Of a stretch of DNA of 64,000 nucleotides, positions 52,801 to 63,165 are shown in pieces; position 1 is the first letter of the stretch; the number at the start of each line of letters is the position of its first letter. The DNA comes from Prinia subflava (lineage: Eukaryota; Chordata; Aves; Passeriformes; Cisticolidae). The position numbers and the translations under genes are program-made. The notes beneath the pieces were generated by a model, which worked only from the letters and a program-made list of their open reading frames with translations, made no database searches and was not told the DNA's origin. The stretch is taken from NCBI RefSeq assembly GCF_021018805.1, contig NC_086254.1, forward strand, positions 22,681,300-22,745,299, written 5' to 3'.

Positions 52801-54734
52801 ACAAAAACAACCCAAAAAATGAGGCTGAGGCCAAAGCCAAAACCAAAAAACCCCAAACAAAACAAAAGCAAAGAAGTAGCAAAGAAAAAGCAAATCAGTA
52901 CAATTCCTGGCCTTCTTTCTTAGGCCAGATGACCTACTCCTTATGCCAAACACAACTCAAGTGACTAGGAAAGAGAGTTTCAAGATTTTGCTTGTTCTGC
53001 AGCAGCCTGGTACAGAACTGAACATTGCTCTGGTGGCAAGGGCAGGAGCCCTTTGCCACTGGTGAAGATCACACAGGACTCCAGCCGTGCCTTTTCCCTG
53101 ACCAGCACAGCTGCCGTGGCTCTTCCACCACTGGCTGGCTGGATTTTAAACCACCAAGAATGGACACAGCTACTCCTGCCTCAGATCAGAGGGGCACAGC
53201 CGGGAGGGAGGAGAAGCAGACGCCTGCCATGGCACCAGCTGTGCCATGAGGGGTGACAAGGTGGCTTCCAGCTGTGTGACAGAAAGAGTCCTTCACCCTG
53301 AGAGCAGCGAGCACGAGGACAGGTCTCCCAGAGCAGCTCCCTCCATGCTCCATCCATGGACATTCCATCCTCAGAGATTTTCAAAATTTCTCTGGACAAG
53401 ACCCTGAGCAGCCTCCTCCGACCATAAAGCTGGACCTGCTGTGAACAGAGGATGGACTGGAGCTCTCCAGAGGGGCTTCCAATGATATTTTTCTCTGATT
53501 CCCAAGAGGACAGGATAAGGACCTGCCAAAGAGGACTGGGCTGCACAGCTGGGGAGATTCTTCCTATCCTGTGACCCAGGGCATGAGCCATACTGCAGGG
53601 AGGAGAGAGGCACAAAGGTCCCCACTGTCCTTCTCTGCCACAATCCCGCTGACCCTCCCTCAATCCCTTTCAATATAACTTCTGCCTTTTTCACTGTGCT
53701 TCCCAGGCAAGCAGAGAAAAACTCCAGAAGTTATTATGAACTAAAAACATGCAAGTTTGCAGAAGACTAATTTCTTCTTAGAGGCATTCTCAAGGGAAAC
53801 CCTGATGATTCACCTTTAACTGACCAGCTACTTCTGGCCATCCTTGGCAAACTCCGAATTTTAGTTTTCACAGGAAAAAGGAAGACAATATTAATAAGGA
53901 AATTTCCCGTTTCATCAGCTTAAGTGCATCTCATTCTGGATCAAGCTTCATTATTTATGGATGAAGTGTTCCAAATCGCTACTCCAGTACATCATGAAAA
54001 CAGATCAAAAAGCAGAAGTGTCTGAGTTTCTGATGTGTTGGAGGCCTGCAGTCCGGCCGTTTCCAAGTGGAGGAAGATGTGCACATCACTCTGGAAATCA
54101 GCTTGCACCGCTTTGCAAAGTGCCAGTCTCATTTTTCACTGGCACCTGTGAGCTCTGAGTCACCCCAGGAGCTGTGCCCCGGCTGAAGCCATGCACTCCG
54201 TCCCAAATGCCACTGGGATACAGAGAATGGGTTAAAGCAGGTGGGGATTAGCAAACTGCCGATTGTCGGAAATTAGCCACTGTGGAAAAAAAGCCTTGGT
54301 CATAACTGTGGTAAGACTATCTAAGTAGGTCACCACAAACCACATCAGATGAGTGAAGATGAGTGTAGGTTCAGTCTGTCAACATGAAACCAGACATTCT
54401 CCAGCTCTGTCCTGCCAGTAACATTCAGAAAAACAGCTGCTGTCCTAGTTTTAAAAATTCAGACATGTTCATACCTATTCAGATGGCTTTCACTTTTATG
54501 TAAATGAGTGTCAGTGTCTCTGTCATAAATCTGCAATTTTATTTTAATAAGTTAATGGCTGATATTTCAGAGGGCCTTTAAAACAATCTGAGGTATTCAA
54601 ATCAATAAGTGTGTTTGTACAACTGCCCTTTTATTTCCTGAGCTAGTCCAACCAGAAGTGAACAGAAATGCATGTGATGCTTTATACACTGTCTCATGTC
54701 CCTGTCAGGCCAGCATCTCAGCCTTGCACTGGAC
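43801..54734. other. Intergenic sequence, no gene seen
   Basis: About 11 kb of unique sequence upstream of SLC9A8 without recognisable coding exons, RNA genes or transposons. Open frames are short and show no conserved domains. An A/T-rich block at 50590-50800 contains repeated CATAT motifs, and an A-rich stretch lies at 52795-52900. Confidence 0.6.
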
Positions 54735-54986
54735 GGGTGGGTGGGTGGATGGGTGGAGGGAAGGATGGATGGATGGATGGATGGATGGAGGGAAGGATGG
54801 ATGGATGGATGGAAGGATGGATGGATAGATGGATGGACGGATGGATGGATGGATGGACGGACGGATGGATGGACAGACGGATGGATGGATGGACAAATGG
54901 ATGGATGGATGGATGGATGGACAGATGGACAGATGGATGGATGGACAGATGGACAGATGGATGGATGGGTGGGTGGATGGATGGAT
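54735..54986. repeat. (GGAT)n tetranucleotide microsatellite, imperfect
   Basis: About 250 bp of GGAT units mixed with GGAC, GGGT and GGAA variants. It gives stop-free frames of His/Pro/Ser on the minus strand and Met/Asp/Gly/Trp on the plus strand, which are artefacts. Confidence 0.97.
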
Positions 54987-55076
54987 ATCCTCAACTGGCT
55001 TTGTAAGCTGAAAGGTGCTAATTAGACTCATTTTCCAGGATGCCCAGGAGAGTTTAGAGATCCAATCCCACCAGCA

Positions 55077-57258
55077 GGGTGCCATGGCGGCTCTGAGGGA
55101 CAGGGAGCAGAGGTGGCTCTGAGGGACAGGGAGCAGAGGTGGCTCTGAGGGACAGGGTGCCGTGGTGTCTCTGGGACAGGGTGCCGTGGTGTCTCTGGGA
55201 CAGGGTGCCGTGGTGTCTCTGGGACAGGGTGCCGTGGTGTCTCTGGGACAGGGTGCCGTGGTGTCTCTAGGACAGGGTGCCGTGGTGTCTCTGGGACAGG
55301 GTGCCGTGGTGTCTCTGGGACAGGGAGCAGAGGTGTCTCTGGGACAGGGTGCCGTGGTGGCTCTGGGACAGGGTGCCGTGGTGGCTCTGGGACAGGGTGC
55401 CCTGGTGGCTCTGAGGGACAGGGAGCAGAGGTGGCTCTGTGGGACAGGGTGCCATGGTGGCTCTGAGGGACAGGGTGCCGTGGTGTCTCTGGGACAGGGA
55501 GTAGAGGTGGCTCTGGGACAGGGTGCCGTGGTGTCTCTGGGACAGGGTGCCGTGGTGTCTCTGGGACAGGGAGCAGAGGTGTCTCTGGGACAGGGTGCCG
55601 TGGTGGCTCTGAGGGACAGGGAGCAGAGGTGTCTCTGGGACAGGGAGCAGAGGTGGCTCTGGGACAGGGTGCCCTGGTGTCTCTGGGACAGGGTGCCGTG
55701 GTGTCTCTGGGACAGGGTGCCATGGTGGCTCTAGGACAGGGAGCAGAGGTGTCTCTGGGACAGGGTGCCGTGGTGTCTCTAGGACAGGGTGCCGTGGTGT
55801 CTCTGGGACAGGGTGCCATGGTGTCTCTGGGACAGGGTGCCGTGGTGTCTCTAGGACAGGGTGCCGTGGTGTCTCTGGGACAGGGTGCCGTGGTGGCTCT
55901 GGGACAGGGTGCCGTGGTGTCTCTGGGACAGGGTGCCGTGGTGTCTCTGGGACAGGGAGCAGAGGTGTCTCTGGGACAGGGTGCCGTGGTGTCTCTGGGA
56001 CAGGGTGCCGTGGTGGCTCTGGGACAGGGTGCCGTGGTGTCTCTAGGACAGGGTGCCATGGTGTCTCTGGGACAGGGTGCCGTGGTGTCTCTGGGACAGG
56101 GTGCCATGGTGTCTCTGGGACAGGGTGCCATGGTGTCTCTGGGACAGGGAGCAGAGGTGTCTCTGGGACAGGGTGCCGTGGTGTCTCTGAGGGACAGGGT
56201 GCCATGGTGGCTCTGGGACAGGGTGCCATGGTGTCTCTGGGACAGGGTGCCATGGTGGCTCTGGGACAGGGTGCCATGGTGGCTCTGAGGGACAGGGTGC
56301 CGTGGTGTCTCTGAGGGACAGGGTGCCATGGTGTCTCTGGGACAGGGTGCCGTGGTGTCTCTGAGGGACAGGGTGCCATGGTGGCTCTGGGACAGGGTGC
56401 CGTGGTGTCTCTGGGACAGGGTGCCGTGGTGGCTCTGGGACAGGGTGCCGTGGTGGCTCTGGGACAGGGTGCCGTGGTGTCTCTGGGACAGGGTGCCATG
56501 GTGGCTCTGAGGGACAGGGTGCCATGGTGGCTCTGAGGGACAGGGTGCCGTGGTGGCTCTGGGACAGGGTGCCGTGGTGGCTCTGGGACAGGGTGCCGTG
56601 GTGTCTCTGGGACAGGGTGCCGTGGTGGCTCTGGGACAGGGTGCCATGGTGGCTCTGGGACAGGGTGCCATGGTGGCTCTGGGACAGGGTGCCATGGTGG
56701 CTCTGAGGGACAGGGTGCCGTGGTGTCTCTGAGGGACAGGGTGCCATGGTGTCTCTGGGACAGGGTGCCGTGGTGTCTCTGAGGGACAGGGTGCCATGGT
56801 GGCTCTGGGACAGGGTGCCGTGGTGTCTCTGGGACAGGGTGCCGTGGTGTCTCTGGGACAGGGTGCCGTGGTGGCTCTGGGACAGGGTGCCATGGTGTCT
56901 CTGGGACAGGGTGCCATGGTGTCTCTGAGGGACAGGGTGCCGTGGTGGCTCTGGGACAGGGTGCCGTGGTGGCTCTGGGACAGGGTGCCGTGGTGGCTCT
57001 GGGACAGGGTGCCATGGTGGCTCTGGGACAGGGTGCCATGGTGTCTCTGAGGGACAGGGTGCCGTGGTGGCTCTGGGACAGGGTGCCGTGGTGGCTCTGG
57101 GACAGGGTGCCGTGGTGGCTCTGGGACAGGGTGCCATGGTGGCTCTGGGACAGGGTGCCGTGGTGGCTCTGGGACAGGGTGCCGTGGTGTCTCTGGGACA
57201 GGGTGCCGTGGTGGCTCTGAGGGACAGGGTGCCGTGGTGGCTCTGGGACAGGGTGCCA
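55077..57258. repeat. 2.2-kb minisatellite of 24- and 26-bp units, about 90 copies
   Basis: The 24-bp unit reads GGGACAGGGTGCC on the plus strand, then GTGGTGTCTCT. A 26-bp form adds GA to give CTCTGAGGGACAGG. Sequence variants include GTGGCTCT, GAGCAGAGGT and CTCTAGGACAGG. The GAGCAGAGGT form is concentrated in the left half. A 418-bp higher-order block is duplicated in the right half. The plus strand is G-rich. The array ends about 205 bp before the SLC9A8 start codon. The 24-bp consensus has no stop in any of the six frames, so open frames of up to 827 codons arise without selection. Confidence 0.97.
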
Positions 57259-57350
57259 CGCTGGCGGTGCTGCAGGAGCTGCCCCGGCCGACAGGGGGCG
57301 CCCCAGCGCGAGAACCGCGACGTGCCCAGCGCGCGCGCCGCCGTTCCGCT

Positions 57351-57360
57351 GTCACGTGAC
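57351..57360 (+). promoter_or_regulatory. CLEAR-type E-box palindrome
   Basis: GTCACGTGAC, an exact match to the 10-bp CLEAR consensus bound by TFEB/TFE3 and related bHLH-ZIP factors, 103 bp before the SLC9A8 start codon. USF or MITF could bind the same core. Confidence 0.6.
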
Positions 57361-57415
57361 GCGGCGGGGGCGCGCGCCCGCGGCCGTTCCGCGGCCGGAT
57401 GTGGCCGCCCGAGCG

Positions 57416-57423
57416 CCGGAAGC
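57416..57423 (+). promoter_or_regulatory. ETS/GABPA-type site
   Basis: CCGGAAGC, a consensus ETS-family site, 40 bp before the SLC9A8 start codon, as is common near start sites of CpG-island promoters. Confidence 0.5.
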
Positions 57424-57458
57424 GGCGCGCGCGGGGCGCCGCGGGAGCGTCAGCCCGG

Positions 57459-57470
57459 CAAGATGGCGGA
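57459..57470 (+). promoter_or_regulatory. SLC9A8: TISU/YY1-type element over the SLC9A8 start codon
   Basis: CAAGATGGCGGA matches 11 of 12 positions of the TISU consensus SAASATGGCGGC, which also contains a YY1 core. Such elements allow initiation on mRNAs with very short 5'UTRs and support this ATG as the start. Confidence 0.6.
57463..57470 (+). CDS. SLC9A8: SLC9A8 exon 1, coding part (ATGGCGGA)
   Basis: Eight coding bases (Met-Ala and two bases of Glu) followed by donor GTGAGT at 57471. Upstream codons do not give the longer mammalian start. The context AAGATGG is strong. Confidence 0.85.
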
Positions 57471-60400
57471 GTGAGTGCGGGGCGGCGGGGGCGGCCCGGG
57501 CTGCGGGCCACGGCCGGGCCCGGATCGGATCGGTCCTGCTGCGGGGCACGGCTGTACTACCGTGCTGTGTGTTGCCGTGCCGTGGCGGCCGGGGTCGGTC
57601 GTGCTGCGGGGCACGGCTGTACCGGGCTGTGCCGTTCCTGCCGGGGGTGCCTCTCCCCTCGGCAGCGGCTCGCGGTGCGGGGGCTCCGGGGGCGGCGGGC
57701 GCGGGCCGCAGTGCCGGCGCTGTGCACACCCGGCTGCGCTGCGGCGCCGTGGGCCTGCGGTGCGTGGAGCACCTCAGCAATAGTGAGCTCCGTGAACTTG
57801 AACTTCCAGTGTCCGTCTGACCAGAGACTGCTTTTAAAACGCCACCGTAAGGAGCTGGTCGCCAGTGCGAGTTCAGCGTGATCTGGTGGTTGGCTGATGT
57901 GTGCATGTCTGTCTGTAGTGGGCTTTGTCGTGCTGCTCCCACCCAGTATAATCACATATTATATCATCCTGACAGGTCTGCAAATGCCACCCATGAAGTC
58001 ATCAATGCCACCCTCCACACTCTGCTGGCTGCTACTACCAAGCTGGTGGCACCTACACCTCCCAAACCCATCCTCCCAGTTCAGACTGGAGTCCAGGCAC
58101 AGCAAGAGGAACAGTCTAGTGGCATGACGATTTTTTTTAGTCTTCTTGTTATAGGTGAATGATGAACTGACAGTCTGTTAATCTCTGTAAACTGCAGTCT
58201 GTGTCTGAGGACATAGGCCAGCCCAAAGTCAGAGTGGTTTATTTCTCCTCTGCTTCTCTCTCTGAAGTGGGATTTTGCACAGGCACAGGGATTTAGAACA
58301 TTTATGGTGGTGGGAGCTACTGCTTACACTGGTGCTTCTGGGTTTATTGCCAAAGTGAAGTCTGCTAAATCATTAGGAGAACTTTGCATGTGTATTTTAA
58401 AAATACTACTTTAAAGCATATTTTATTCCTTTCCAACTCTCCTGAATCTCATTTTTTCCCCCTTCACAGCTATTTGCATCATATTGGTGCATTTACTGAT
58501 AGAATACCGGCTTCATTTCTTACCAGAGAGCGTGGCTGTTGTTTCCCTAGGTGAGTAACCGTGGCATTTTTGTGTTGGATTTGTGTCAATCCAGGCACTG
58601 TCAGTAGTGTGAAGGAGACAGTGCACTGCTGTGTGTTAGCCATCACTAGAAAGATGCACCAAACTGGATGCACTGGAGAAAACAGCTAATTCATAGAGTT
58701 AAATTGATTGAAGAAATAAAGAAATGAGTATACATGCAGAGACTGGCCGAGGAGAATGACACCTACAGAGATGTCACCACCTGAGTCCTTTGGCATCTTC
58801 CTCCAGTTTGCATCCTCAGGGCAGGAAAGATGTGCAGCACTCCCTGGTCACGAGGCTGCAGCCTTCCCTTTGAGGGGGTAAATGTGTTTATATCGGTGTT
58901 GACAGAATTATGTCTGAGTGTGGGATTTTAATGTAGCTGGGCATTGCAGCTGTCCCAAAAACTCTCCTGGACTGCTGGATCCTATCCCAGCAGGACCATG
59001 ACAAGAGATCTTCCTATGGCCTGAGCTGTAAGAATGTCACCCTTCATGGAGATTGAGTGTGTACGTAATTTGGATTAAATTTGGACTATTCCTGAGCCTG
59101 TAGTTTTATGTCAGGGTAATTTAATCTGTTTGTACGCTGTTGCTCCTGATTTATAAATGTGTAAATGAGGAGCAAATCATGCCAAATACATTCATTATTT
59201 TCTCTGCATGCTGTCTGATGTTTAAAGGACCTGGTCTGAGTGTTCCCAGCACCCCAATATAAAGTGCAGCAGTACAGTGGTTGCTCTTGTTGGCATAGTT
59301 TTGGATTTTCTTTGCTGCCATTGTGTGTATCCTGGGCAGTGCAGGGCAGAGGTGTTGGGGCAGCCTGTGTGCCTGCTCCTGCTGAGCTGTGCAGAGCAGC
59401 AGAGGCACAGACATTCTCTTTCTGTTCCTCAATATTGGCATCTCAGCTGCAGGAGAAGGGTTTTACCTGTTGGATTAGGATTGGTGTGTGCTGTGTTGGT
59501 GTGAGCCCCAACAAAATCTGTTCAAGGCACAGGAAATCTTTTTGCCACTGCTGCAGCTCAGGGGGGTCAGAGGGAGCAGTGCTGCTCTGAGGCCGTGCAG
59601 GAGGGGGCTCAGTTGGGTTTTGGGGTGAGCCACAGCAGTGTGTCCCCCCAGTGAGGTGACAGGACACCAGCAGATGCAATTCCTGTGCGTCACAGGGTGC
59701 CACACCCAGCAGCAGCCCGGGTGGCAGATGGCCCGTGTCACCTCAGCCTCCTGTAGTAGTTTATAGCTCTGTCACACTGGGGGTGCCCTCGGCCCTGGTG
59801 ACAGGGCTCAGCACTGGGCCATCGCTGGAGCTGCCAGCCCAGGGCTGCTCGGTGACCCTCTGCTCCTGGGCATGCCCTGCTCAGCTGCAAGAGCACAGCT
59901 TGTGTCAGGTATGCAGTTTTGCCAGCAGTGCCAGAAGTGAGGTGTGTCCTGCTTTGACTTGTAAATTAAGCAAATGCTCTCAGGAAGTTATTCAAGGCTA
60001 ATAAAAGTGGCAGCAGAGAAGAGATGTATGATTTTCACGAGTGTTTTTCCTCCCATTGTCTGAGCTGCTTGGAAGCTTCTGGTTTATGATTTCCAGAGGG
60101 TGTGTCTCTCTGGTGGACAGGGTAGGAGTGCATTCTCTGAGGCTGGATGTTGATCCATCCTATTTTGTGGGTAAAAATAGTTTCCTGAAATGCTTTTTCT
60201 CTTTGATTTGTTACTGAGTTTTAACATGTTCTCAGGAAAAATAAAGGTGGGTTGCAACAAGACAATGCCTATAAAAATTTCAAAAAAATGAGGTATAGAT
60301 TAACTGTTACAGACTTACCCTTCTAATTAGCCCCTTGTCAAAACCGACCTGCCTGATTTAATAGAAATAGCTGATCAAAACCTGCAATCATTCCTTTAGT

Positions 60401-61685
60401 AATAAAGGAAGAGTAGTTTGTAAATGTATGTGGCATGTGAGTAGCTATATCTGCATCCTGTCCTTCAAGGAACTTTGATGTTCCTTCACTTATGTTTTCC
60501 TTTCCATAGAAACCATTTCATGGAACAATTATTTCTACCCTCTGGGACTGATGCCTTCACAGATTTTTGTATAAAAGAAGGCTTAGGCCTCCTGGCTCTG
60601 TGTGTGTGACACATCCATCAGGAGTAATCCATGTGATTCTGTTTGTGAGACTCTTTGTTAGCTGCAGCATGAGAGGAGGTCCCATGAGCTACGGGAAAGC
60701 ACACTTAACTGGAGTTACAGGAAAGCACACTTGAGCTTCTCAGACACTCTGTACCTTTCATTTGGAGTGTTTGACTTCTGTGTCCCAGTGTTTGACTGTG
60801 AAGTCTCCACTCTGTAAATAATAAAACACAACTATGCAGAAACACAGACCTGAAATCTGGCTAAAGACAAGTTCCCTGTAACTGCTTGAGAACAATTAAC
60901 GACACTTCATGAGTTATCTCCATGACTTCCAGAAGAAATCTGGTTACTGTTTTATGTCTTTATGTTTGAAGATGTGTGGGAGGAAAGAGTACAATAACCT
61001 TTAACCACTGAGTTTGCAGCAGCCTTGATAAAATTCTTCTGTATTCACATTATTTTTACATGACTTAAACAGTGTGTAATTCATTTAAAATAGTTCTGAC
61101 AGGGTCTCCACCCTGATCAGAGTTTGTTGCCTTCTTCATTGCCAGAAAGTGCTATGATTTCATTCAAACATAATTCGCTTCTGTGGAGAAGAATGATTTC
61201 ATTTAAGCTGCTTTAACTGCAAATAACATTGAAGTGACATGAGGCACAGATGCCCCAAACACAACTTCCTGATTCTTCAGCCAGAGAGGTGAAATTTCAT
61301 TTGAGTGCAGCTTAGACGAGAAGCGCTTCTGAGCGGTTAAGCCTGTTATCTTTCTGAACCAGTGAGCATCACCCTCTCACTGGCTCTGTTCGGGGCTGGG
61401 ATATCCTGAGAGACAATCTGTTGTGCAGGGAAACTCTGCACTTATGTAACGTGTTGGAAACTGGGTATCTGGGTATTAAACCCAAACCACTCAGTGTTTT
61501 TGTGGTTTAGGAATAAAAGATTTGCTGCACCATGTCTTGCCTTGTTTTCACTTCTAAAACTTGGAGAGCTGGTGAACAGTGATGTGTTTTGTGGCTATTT
61601 CAGAATGTTTTCTTATTCTCTCCTAGGTATCCTTATGGGAGCTTTTATAAAAATCATAGAGGCTCAAAAGCTGGCCAACTGGAAG
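57463..61685 (+). CDS. SLC9A8: Sodium/hydrogen exchanger 8 (NHE8), 5' part, exons 1-4
   Basis: SLC9A8 exchanges luminal or extracellular Na+ for H+ in Golgi, endosomal and apical membranes. Exons 57463-57470, 57976-58154, 58470-58550 and 61627-61685 join in phase to 327 nt (109 codons). The product has a short luminal N-terminus with two NAT glycosylation-type sites, then QTGVQAQQEEQSSGMTIFFS and a first membrane segment (LLVIAICIILVHLLI). The sequence YRLHFLPESVAVVSLGILMG follows, leading into the second segment and ending at KLANWK. These blocks match mammalian NHE8 and no other SLC9 member I know. The exchanger core would be encoded beyond the right edge. The N-terminus starts MAES and is shorter than the human MGEKMAEEE form as I recall it. 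Exon 5 (expected to follow ANWK with an acidic EEE block) was not found before position 64000. Confidence 0.95.
57471..57975 (+). other. SLC9A8: SLC9A8 intron 1
   Basis: A 505-bp intron that begins inside the CpG island. A 28-bp segment (TCGGTCCTGCTGCGGGGCAC onward) at 57530-57557 recurs with one mismatch at 57595-57622. The polypyrimidine tract before exon 2 is weak. Confidence 0.8.
57976..58154 (+). CDS. SLC9A8: SLC9A8 exon 2
   Basis: The exon encodes SANATHEVINATLHTLLAAT, then LVAPTPPKPILPVQTG, and the start of membrane segment 1 (GMTIFFSLLVI). Acceptor GACAG, donor ATAG|GTGAAT. The entering Glu codon is split with exon 1 and the last base starts an Ala codon. Confidence 0.96.
58155..58469 (+). 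other. SLC9A8: SLC9A8 intron 2
   Basis: A 315-bp GT-AG intron with a clear T/C-rich tract before exon 3. Nothing else was seen in it. Confidence 0.9.
58470..58550 (+). CDS. SLC9A8: SLC9A8 exon 3
   Basis: The exon encodes AICIILVHLLIEYRLHFLPE then SVAVVSL. Acceptor TTCACAG, donor CTAG|GTGAGT. It completes membrane segment 1 and starts segment 2. Confidence 0.97.
58551..61626 (+). other. SLC9A8: SLC9A8 intron 3
   Basis: A 3.1-kb GT-AG intron of mainly A/T-rich unique sequence. GGAAAGCACACTT is duplicated 27 bp apart near 60694-60732. No other gene was seen. Confidence 0.9.
61627..61685 (+). CDS. SLC9A8: SLC9A8 exon 4
   Basis: The exon encodes GILMGAFIKIIEAQKLANWK and ends in phase 0. Acceptor CTCCTAG, donor AAG|GTATAG. 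Membrane segment 2 ends near IKII. Confidence 0.96.
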
Positions 61686-62345
61686 GTATAGTTGTAACAA
61701 TTGATTCTTAATTGTAGAAAAATCCCTAAGTCTTATGAAAAAAGCTTTGTAATGCTCTATGTTTTAGAGTGTTTTCCTCTAAACACAGGAAATACTGATC
61801 ACAGCTGATGAGCAGGGGGGGGTTCTCTGGGAAGTGTTGGTCACGTCTTGGGAGGCACTGGGAAGCTGTGCTTGCTCATGTTGTCAGCCAAGGTGAAAGG
61901 CCACAGATATCACATTATTATTTGCTTACCTGAGTTACTTTCACTGTAATAAAGTTTAGGTTTTAACATAGGCTGTCATATTTTAGATGTGAAAATTTCT
62001 AATCAGTAATTATGCATTTATTGCATGGTTATGAATGATTATAAATTTAGTAAGTACCTTTTGTTTATCTGATAAGATAAAAAATGAAATATTAACTCCA
62101 GGCTATATCCCTGTACAAAGGAAATCTTGGATCATATCCCTGCCCTGGAAACTTTGTAGTGTAATTTCTAGTGATCGTGCCTTACTAAGTGTTCGTTCAA
62201 GTTCACCACTGAGACCTTGTACTTGCTGGTAGTTCCCGGCTAGCACAGCTGAGTCACAGTCCTCAGGGTTATTTTCCTCTGCTCCCATGCAGCACAAACA
62301 CAGTCCCCCCTTTCCATTGTTCTCAGTTGCTTGTCCAGCTGTGTT
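61686..62345 (+). other. SLC9A8: SLC9A8 intron 4, first part
   Basis: A/T-rich intronic sequence with no recognisable exon. Open frames here are short and unconvincing. Confidence 0.8.
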
Positions 62346-63165
62346 TCAGGGCTGTGGGGTTTGCAGTGTGCAGTGGCTGCAGTGTGGGCTTGCTCTGTGG
62401 GGTTTGCAGTGTGCAGTGGCTGCAGTGTGGGTTTGCTGTGTGCAGTGAGTGCAGTGTGGGTTTGCTCTGTGGGGTTTGCAGTGTGCAGTGGCTGCAGTGT
62501 GGGTTTGCTGTGTGCAGTGAGTGCAGTGTGGGGTTTGCTGTGTGCAGTAAGTGCAGTGTGGGGTTTGCTGTGTGCAGTGAGTGCAGTGTGGGGTTTGCTG
62601 TGTGCAGTGAGTGCAGTGTGGGGTTTGCAGCGTGCAGTGAATGCAGTGTGGGGTTTGCTGTGTGCAGTGAATGCAGTGTGGGGTTTGCTGTGTGCAGTGG
62701 CTGCAGTGTGGGTTTGCTGTGTGCAGTGAGTGCAGTGTGGGGTTTGCTGTGTGCAGTAAGTGCAGTGTGGGGTTTGCTGTGTGCAGTGAGTGCAGTGTGG
62801 GGTTTGCAGCGTGCAGTGAATGCAGTGTGCGGTTTGCTGTGTGCAGTGAATGCAGTGTGCGGTTTGCAGTGTGGGTTTGCTGTGTGGGGTTTGCAGTGTG
62901 CAGTGGCTGCAGTGTGGGTTTGCTGTGTGCAGTGGCTGCAGTGTGGGTTTGCTGTGTGCAGTGGCTGCAGTGTGGGTTTGCAGTGTGCAGTGAGTGCAGT
63001 GTGGGGTTTGCTGTGTGCAGTGAATGCAGTGTGGGGTTTGCTGTGTGCAGTGAATGCAGTGTGGGGTTTGCTGTGTGCAGTGAGTGCAGTGTGGGGTTTG
63101 CAGTGTGCAGTGGCTGCAGTGTGGGTTTGCTGTGTGCTGTGGCTGTGCTGGCAGTGCCAGCCCTG
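62346..63165. repeat. 30-bp minisatellite in SLC9A8 intron 4, about 27 copies
   Basis: The unit is GGGTTTGCTGTGTGCAGTGA then GTGCAGTGTG on the plus strand, with 15-bp and 29-bp variants and GGCTG/AATG/AGTG sub-types. Because 30 is a multiple of 3, Cys/Val/Ala-rich frames (plus strand) and His/Thr/Pro-rich frames (minus strand) of 280-310 codons arise as artefacts. Confidence 0.97.

Larger units (their letters stand above)
57259..57760 (+). promoter_or_regulatory. SLC9A8: SLC9A8 CpG island and promoter
   Basis: A CpG-dense block begins where the minisatellite ends and covers SLC9A8 exon 1 and early intron 1. It contains GTCACGTGAC at 57351-57360, CCGGAAGC (ETS type) at 57416-57423 and CAAGATGGCGGA at 57459-57470. 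No TATA box was seen. This is the layout of a broad housekeeping promoter. Confidence 0.8.

Noticed and set aside
54602..55085. His/Pro/Ser and Met/Asp/Gly/Trp repeat frames
   Set aside because: They are translation artefacts of the GGAT microsatellite.
55028..57511. 827-codon minus-strand open frame (Pro/Thr/His-rich repeat protein)
   Set aside because: It is produced by the stop-free minisatellite running into the SLC9A8 CpG island. All other frames are open too, the frame rotates at 26-bp units, and it is antisense to a promoter.
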